Origin: an uncultured Bacilli bacterium
Lineage (GTDB): Bacteria > Bacillota_I > Bacilli_A > RF39 > UBA660
DNA length: 64,000 nt
Direction of reading: 5' to 3'
NCBI GenBank assembly: GCA_934129945.1
Contig: CAKOXC010000005.1
Span: 4,241 to 68,240 of the forward strand
The position numbers and the translations under genes were made by a program. This document shows positions 59,611-64,000 of the stretch, piece by piece. Below the pieces are notes generated by a model. The model searched no databases. It saw nothing but the letters and a program-made list of their open reading frames with translations, and had not been told where the DNA came from. Each line of letters opens with the position of its first letter. The stretch's first letter is position 1.

Positions 59611-59715
59611 ATTACTTCACCACTATATAATATGAAATTTCAAGAATTTATATTGTACTTTTGTTTTACTTTATAATTAATTTTGGTATAATTAAATTAG
59701 AAAGAAGTGTGAAAA

Positions 59716-61032
59716 ATGAAAGAAGAAAACGTTTCTATACCAGAAACAAACCATATTACTTCTAAAAAAAGTAACAAAATCATTCCAATTGTTGCTGTAG
59801 TTTTAGTAGTAGTAGCATTATTTGCTGGAGGTTTTTATTATTATTTTAATAAAACTGATAAGATTGTTACAAATGTAATAAATAAAGCTTTCAACAAAAT
59901 TAATGATTCTATTGATGAGATAGAAAATTTTGATTACAACAAAGATACTGCATTAGTTAATGGTTCTTTAAAAATTGATACCAACATTGATGGCTTAGAA
60001 GATTTAAAGAATGAAAAATTTGATTATACATTTGGAATGGATTACAAAAATAAAAAGTTAGAACTTGGTGCTGCATTAACAGAGAATGAAACAAAAATAA
60101 TTGATGCTCTATTATATTTTATAAATGATAAAGCTTATGTTTCATTAAAAGATGATTATAAAAAAATAATTAATATTGACGACGAAATATTTAATTTTGA
60201 TGATATTTTTAAAATTGAAAATGTAAATTTTAATAAAGATGATTTAAATTATATTACAAAAGAATTCAAAAAAATCTTAATAGATTCTATTGAAATGAAG
60301 AAATTAACAAAAAGTAGTTCTACTATTAAATTAAATGGTAAAAGTACTAAAGTAACAAAAATTTCTTATAACTTAAATGAGAAAAATACTAAAAAATTTA
60401 TTGAAAATATCATTGATAATATTTTAGACAATGATGAATTACTAAAGAAATTAAGTAAAATAAGTGATATGTCAGTTTCTAACATTGAAGATACTTTAGA
60501 AGATGCTAAAAACGAGGATATCGAAGCTATTGGTACATTAAATCTTTATACTAAAGGATTTACTAATGAATTTGCCAAATTAGAATTAATAAATAATAAT
60601 ACTAAGTTTGGTATTACAAATAATAATGACAATACTGTAATAAATGTTAAAGATAATGATGCTAATCTTGAAATTACTGTTAACGAAAATACAAAAAATA
60701 AATTAAGTATTGATTATCTTTATAAAGAAAGTAACGCTAAAGTTGACGGAACAATAAAAATTACTAATAAAGAAATTAGTGAGTCTAAAAATGAAGGCTC
60801 TATCGAGTTGTCTGTTAATTATGATAAATACAAAGTGAATTTAGATCTTGACTATAAATCTGAAATCGGAGCCGCTATTGCTAACTTTGATGAAACTAAT
60901 ACTGTTAAATTAAGTGAAATGACTCCAACTGAAATAGATAATTTATATGCCAAACTATTTAATAAATTAGTCAAATCAAATATGTATGAAATTATTAAAA
61001 ATATTTCTTATGATTTTCCAAGTTTATACTAA
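59716..61032 (+). CDS. Single-pass membrane protein with large extracellular domain
   Basis: 438 residues, not recognised. Short cytosolic N-terminus, transmembrane helix (about 23-45: IIPIVAVVLVVVALFAGGFYYYF), then a 390-residue Lys/Asp/Asn-rich extracellular region with repeated beta-type strands (VNGSLKIDT, KVDGTIKIT, NEGSIELSVNYDKYKVNLDL). Lipoprotein-like solubles of this layout are common in Firmicutes. GAAGTGTG precedes the ATG. Confidence 0.65.
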   Translation: MKEENVSIPETNHITSKKSNKIIPIVAVVLVVVALFAGGFYYYFNKTDKIVTNVINKAFNKINDSIDEIENFDYNKDTALVNGSLKIDTNIDGLEDLKNEKFDYTFGMDYKNKKLELGAALTENETKIIDALLYFINDKAYVSLKDDYKKIINIDDEIFNFDDIFKIENVNFNKDDLNYITKEFKKILIDSIEMKKLTKSSSTIKLNGKSTKVTKISYNLNEKNTKKFIENIIDNILDNDELLKKLSKISDMSVSNIEDTLEDAKNEDIEAIGTLNLYTKGFTNEFAKLELINNNTKFGITNNNDNTVINVKDNDANLEITVNENTKNKLSIDYLYKESNAKVDGTIKITNKEISESKNEGSIELSVNYDKYKVNLDLDYKSEIGAAIANFDETNTVKLSEMTPTEIDNLYAKLFNKLVKSNMYEIIKNISYDFPSLY

Positions 61033-61062
61033 AAAAATTGCATTAAAATATGCAATTTTTTT
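61029..61062. terminator. Bidirectional terminator
   Basis: AAATTGCAT/ATGCAATTT hairpin with A7 and T8 flanks between convergent genes. Confidence 0.85.
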
Positions 61063-61706
61063 TATGCTACATTATTAAATGATCTCATTTTTTCTAAACT
61101 TCTTTTTTCATATCGTGAAACTTTTGCTTGAGATAATGATAATACTTTAGCAACTTCTTGTTGAGATAAATCTCTAAAGTATCTCAATTTAATTATTTCT
61201 TTTTCTTGATTATCCAACTGATTGATACTCTCTTCTAAAATTAATCTTTCGTCTTGAGAAATATTTTCATTTGAAGAAATTATCTCTGAATAACTTCTAC
61301 TATTTTCATTATCATCATCTAAACTCACAACATTTCCAATATTAGTCGCACTATCTACCAAAGATAATTCAATGTTTAAATATTTGGATAATTCTATGTT
61401 ACTAGGAATTTTTCCCATACTTTGAGCTAATGTATATCTAGTAACTTCTAATTTCTTATAAAGCCTTATAAGGTCTTTACTTACTTTATATGAATTATTA
61501 TTAACAAGATTGTACATTTCGCCAAAAATATAATCGTATGCATACGTTGAAAATTTAGTGGTACCATTTTGCTTATAGTTATGATAAGCTTTTAAAATTC
61601 CAATTACCCCCACCTGATATAAATCTTCTCTATCTGCTCCATAGAATTTTGAAGCAATTTTGTGAACCAATGGAGCATTAAGATTTATAATTTCCAGTGT
61701 TGTCAT
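61062..61706 (-). CDS. Sporulation-type sigma factor (SigF/SigG-like)
   Basis: 214 residues of sigma-70 regions 2-4. Region 2: FYGADREDLYQVGVIGILKAYHNY and FSTYAYDYIFGEM; region 3: LAQSMGKIPSNIELSKYL; region 4: LDNQEKEIIKLRYFRDLSQQEVAKVLSLSQAKVSRYEKR. The SQAKVSRxEKR ending is like SigF and SigG. AGGAGG precedes the ATG. It lies 8 bp after the SpoIIAA-like gene; spoIIAB, normally between them, is absent. Could be SigF (by position) or another family member. Confidence 0.85.
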   Translation of the reverse strand: MTTLEIINLNAPLVHKIASKFYGADREDLYQVGVIGILKAYHNYKQNGTTKFSTYAYDYIFGEMYNLVNNNSYKVSKDLIRLYKKLEVTRYTLAQSMGKIPSNIELSKYLNIELSLVDSATNIGNVVSLDDDNENSRSYSEIISSNENISQDERLILEESINQLDNQEKEIIKLRYFRDLSQQEVAKVLSLSQAKVSRYEKRSLEKMRSFNNVA

Positions 61707-61714
61707 TGTTCCTC

Positions 61715-62047
61715 CTAAATTTTTAAAATATTTAAAGCTGTTAATTCACTGCTGGTTTCTTTTAAACCAGCTTTTTTTAAGGGCTTCGTATATTCATCAG
61801 GAACTTCACATAAATATAGTTTACCTTTATTAGTTCTAACAGCACATTTAGTGTTTAAAAGTGCATCTAGTCCACATTCGTCAATGCTTTCTAGAAGAAA
61901 ACAATTATATACTAAATATTTAATCTTATGTTTTAAAATAACAGGTACTAAATAGTTATTTAATTTATAAGAAGTACTACGATTTAAAATACCATCAAGT
62001 CTTACAAATAAGACACCATGATTATACTCCATATCCATTTTTAACAT
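61715..62047 (-). CDS. spoIIAA: SpoIIAA-like STAS protein with Cys in place of phospho-Ser
   Basis: 110-residue STAS domain: VLFVRLDGILNRSTSYKL, IKYLVYNCFLLESIDECGLDALL, KLYLCEV and KAGL match SpoIIAA in order. At the phosphorylation site (DSSG in Bacillus) this protein has D56-E57-C58-G59, so the Ser58 that SpoIIAB phosphorylates is a cysteine. First gene of a two-gene unit with the sigma factor. AAAGGTGAT precedes the ATG; promoter at 62068-62124. Confidence 0.85.
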   Translation of the reverse strand: MLKMDMEYNHGVLFVRLDGILNRSTSYKLNNYLVPVILKHKIKYLVYNCFLLESIDECGLDALLNTKCAVRTNKGKLYLCEVPDEYTKPLKKAGLKETSSELTALNILKI

Positions 62048-62067
62048 TTTATCACCTTTGTATTAGT

Positions 62068-62124
62068 ACTATACTACGTTTTTTGATAAATTTAAATAGC
62101 TTCGACAAAAGGTGACAAATGTTT
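62068..62124 (-). promoter_or_regulatory. spoIIAA promoter with tandem Spo0A-type boxes
   Basis: Minus strand: TTTGTCACC and TTTGTCGAA ten bases apart (within 62101-62124), 27 bp, then TATAGT (62068-62073). Matches the adhesin promoter element (29841-29864) in 22 of 24 positions. Confidence 0.65.
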
Positions 62125-62125
62125 T

Positions 62126-62155
62126 AAAAAAAGAAGACTAATCTTCTTTTTCATT
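62126..62155 (-). terminator. Terminator of LCP gene
   Basis: AAAGAAGA/TCTTCTTT hairpin around the stop codon, with T7 on the minus strand. Confidence 0.75.
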
Positions 62156-63592
62156 CATTATTTCATCAATTTTATTTTGAGCATTTTTTACACTTTCTTC
62201 ATTAGGTTGCATTACATATGATTTAGCTGATTTATAAGAATAAGTATAATCAAATGCATCTGTTCCATTTAAATTATAGGTTTCAATTGTCCAATTGTCA
62301 TTATTCTTTATTTGATTTTTTATAAATTTTGTAATACTATCATTATCTAAATTTGTAACAAAACTATCCCCTACAGCATCTAAAATACTGTTATATTTTG
62401 TTAATAATGTTTTTGACATAACTTTATTTATAATAGCAGTAAGAACTAATTGTTGATTTTGATTCCTTGTTCTATCACCACCACTAAAAGCTTTTCTTTC
62501 TCTAACAAAATATAGTGCTTTTTCACCGTTTAATTTATTTAATCCTTTTTTAAAAGTATATTTATTATCAAATGTTGTAAAAGTATAAGGACTATCAACT
62601 TCAATACCACCAATAGCATCAACAATGTCTATTAAAGATGAAAAATTAACTTTAAAATAATAGTTTATATCACAATCAAGTAAGTCTTCTACAGTTTTTA
62701 CAGACATATTTATACCATGAATTCCTGCGTGGGTTAATTTATCTTTATAAGATGTTATACCATGAAGATATATATAATAATCTCTTGGAATTGAAGTTAA
62801 TAATATTTTATGAGTTTTAGGATTAACGGTAACAACCATATTAACATCACTACGAGAAACACTGCTAATTTTTCCGTAAGTATCTATACCGGCAATAAAT
62901 ATATTAAATGGCTTTTCTGTAATATCAACATTTTTCACCAAATCTTTTGTAGCAATATCTACAGAAAATTCATAGATTACTTTAGCATTCTTAGCAAATT
63001 CTTCATTTTCTTCTTTAGCTATTTCTAAATAAGTATTTTCAAGAAGTATCACACTTAAATCTTTATCAAGTAATCCTTCTTCCAACTTACCAACGTCATC
63101 TTTTTCGATATAAGTAACTTTAATCTTTTTATTTAAATAATCTATAGCATTAGTTAATCCTTCAGCTTCTTTTTTTGATAAAATTCCAACATCCTCATCC
63201 TTAATATCTTTTAATTTTTTATATTTACTATCATTTAATACTATTATACTGTAATTTTGTGTTTTATAATTTTTGTTACCAATTTTCTTTAAGAATCCAA
63301 TGGTATTAAGTTCATAAATTATCCCTAAAATAAAAATTATAACTAATAATATTGAAAAAAAAGTTCCAAACATTCTTTTTTTCCAGCCTTTTCCTAAAAG
63401 TAAATAACACATACTAAAATCGATAATAGCAAATAATGCTATACAAACAAAAAAATATTCAGTCGGTAATACATTTATAAAATATATTAATCCAACACAT
63501 ATAATACTAATAATAACTAATGATATTGCAAGATATCTAAAGAATTGCATTCTTGAATTTTTTTTCTTTTTAGTACTTTTTTTCTTTTCCAT
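62138..63592 (-). CDS. LytR-CpsA-Psr (LCP) family cell-wall polymer ligase
   Basis: 484 residues. Transfers wall teichoic acid- or capsule-type polymers from undecaprenyl pyrophosphate to peptidoglycan. Up to three N-terminal helices (20-110), then an accessory domain (IVLNDSKYKKLKDI..., about 130-215), and the LCP catalytic domain: FIAGIDTYGKISSVSRSDVNMV, LLTSIPRDYY, VDAIGGIEVD, FVRERKAFSGGDRTRNQNQQ with the conserved Asp/Arg residues. C-terminal tail charged. Fits the polysaccharide genes at the window's start. Confidence 0.94.
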   Translation of the reverse strand: MEKKKSTKKKKNSRMQFFRYLAISLVIISIICVGLIYFINVLPTEYFFVCIALFAIIDFSMCYLLLGKGWKKRMFGTFFSILLVIIFILGIIYELNTIGFLKKIGNKNYKTQNYSIIVLNDSKYKKLKDIKDEDVGILSKKEAEGLTNAIDYLNKKIKVTYIEKDDVGKLEEGLLDKDLSVILLENTYLEIAKEENEEFAKNAKVIYEFSVDIATKDLVKNVDITEKPFNIFIAGIDTYGKISSVSRSDVNMVVTVNPKTHKILLTSIPRDYYIYLHGITSYKDKLTHAGIHGINMSVKTVEDLLDCDINYYFKVNFSSLIDIVDAIGGIEVDSPYTFTTFDNKYTFKKGLNKLNGEKALYFVRERKAFSGGDRTRNQNQQLVLTAIINKVMSKTLLTKYNSILDAVGDSFVTNLDNDSITKFIKNQIKNNDNWTIETYNLNGTDAFDYTYSYKSAKSYVMQPNEESVKNAQNKIDEIMNEKED

Positions 63593-63705
63593 AATGACCT
63601 CACTTTACTGTATAAATTTATTATACCACTAGTTTTATAATTAACTCACTAATAACTATTAATGTTTACATTTAATTGAAAAAATATTATTAATTATAAA
63701 ATTTA

Positions 63706-63733
63706 AAAAATACTAGTTTGTTCTAGTATTTTT
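63706..63733 (-). terminator. Terminator of Rpn-like gene
   Basis: AAATACTAG/CTAGTATTT hairpin overlapping the stop, T6 on the minus strand. Confidence 0.75.
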
Positions 63734-64000
63734 AGCTATGTATTCTACTTTACTTACTGGAATATCTAAAGTTTTTGATATATCATTAACATCGACATTT
63801 AATTCTATTAATTTCTTTACTGAATTATTTAATTGTTTTTGCATTTCATCATTTTGCTTCTGTATTTCATCGTTTTGTTTCTGCATTTCATTTTTTTGCT
63901 TTTCTAATTCTTCAATTTTTTGTTCTTGTAATATCCTTCTTTGTTCTCTTCTTTGTTCTCTTTTCTCTTCTTTTCTTTTTCTTATCAGTTCTTCTGTCTT
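63713..64000 (-). CDS. C-terminal part of an Rpn/PD-(D/E)XK transposase-like nuclease
   Basis: Only the last 95 residues are inside the window. A highly charged coiled coil of Lys/Glu/Arg/Gln with EMQKQND-type heptads repeated three times is followed by KKLIELNVDVNDISKTLDIP, the helix-turn-helix-like ending typical of Rpn (recombination-promoting nuclease) proteins. The nuclease domain would lie upstream of the right edge. Assignment rests on the tail alone. Confidence 0.5.
   Translation of the reverse strand, partial: KTEELIRKRKEEKREQRREQRRILQEQKIEELEKQKNEMQKQNDEIQKQNDEMQKQLNNSVKKLIELNVDVNDISKTLDIPVSKVEYIAKNTRTN

Noticed and set aside
1..64000. CRISPR arrays, rRNA genes, prophage structural genes, replication origin
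   Set aside because: No spaced identical repeats, no rRNA-like sequence, no phage structural or packaging genes, and no DnaA-box cluster was seen.

Overview
This window is AT-rich, low-GC Gram-positive type DNA using the standard code (TGG for Trp, all three stops). It carries Firmicute signatures: the rimP-nusA-ylxR-infB-rbfA-truB operon, sortase, LCP protein, SpoVS, CotJ proteins, YmxH, a SpoIIAA/sigma pair and TGTCGAA (Spo0A-box-like) sites. The best guess is an endospore-forming or sporulation-derived gut Bacillota (uncultured Bacilli / Erysipelotrichia-like lineage). Species cannot be read from the sequence. Most genes lie on the minus strand.

Layout. 1-5.6 kb: polysaccharide and cell-surface genes (GT2 glycosyltransferase, initiating sugar transferase, class B sortase and a convergent 1060-residue NPKTYD-anchored surface protein). 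5.7-12.4 kb: rluD-lspA, ymxH and the translation/transcription operon, whose RimP lacks its C-terminal domain and which has no ylxQ. 12.5-14.3 kb: an orphan MvaI/BcnI-like nuclease and two tRNA operons (Val-Thr-Tyr-Gln-Lys and Arg-Pro). 14.5-18.8 kb: an asnB-like / ATP-grasp / alanine-racemase-like operon that resembles a peptidoglycan cross-bridge pathway. 18.8-34.4 kb: CotJ genes, a calcium ATPase, ssb, sufB, a thioester adhesin, spoVS, mscL and a CBS/DRTGG pyrophosphatase. 34.5-41.9 kb: accessory genes, including a 3.7-kb island bounded by a 37-bp direct repeat at tRNA-Arg(CCT), with WYL regulator, SIS protein, Ham1-like pyrophosphatase and an unknown protein. 42-47.3 kb: ABC transporter plus two-component system. 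47.5-55.3 kb: a plastic region with tRNA-Leu, two tandem type I toxin-like loci, a duplicated dacA 3' end, repeated hairpin elements and a 751-residue protein with eight HTH-like repeats fused to a sigma-like tail. 55.3-64 kb: dacA, a VanY-like peptidase, rmuC, membrane proteins, a spoIIAA-sigma pair without spoIIAB, an LCP protein and the end of an Rpn-type nuclease.

How the parts may connect. Three promoters (sugar transferase, thioester adhesin, spoIIAA) share a TGTCGAA box 26-27 bp upstream of a -10 hexamer. The latter two share a nearly identical 24-bp tandem-box element. This suggests one Spo0A regulon joining surface adhesion, polysaccharide and sporulation entry. The items most worth following are the HTH-repeat sigma-like protein, the type I toxin pair, the tRNA-Arg island and the kinase-less SpoIIAA/sigma module. 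Functions below are read from motifs by eye; no database search was run.
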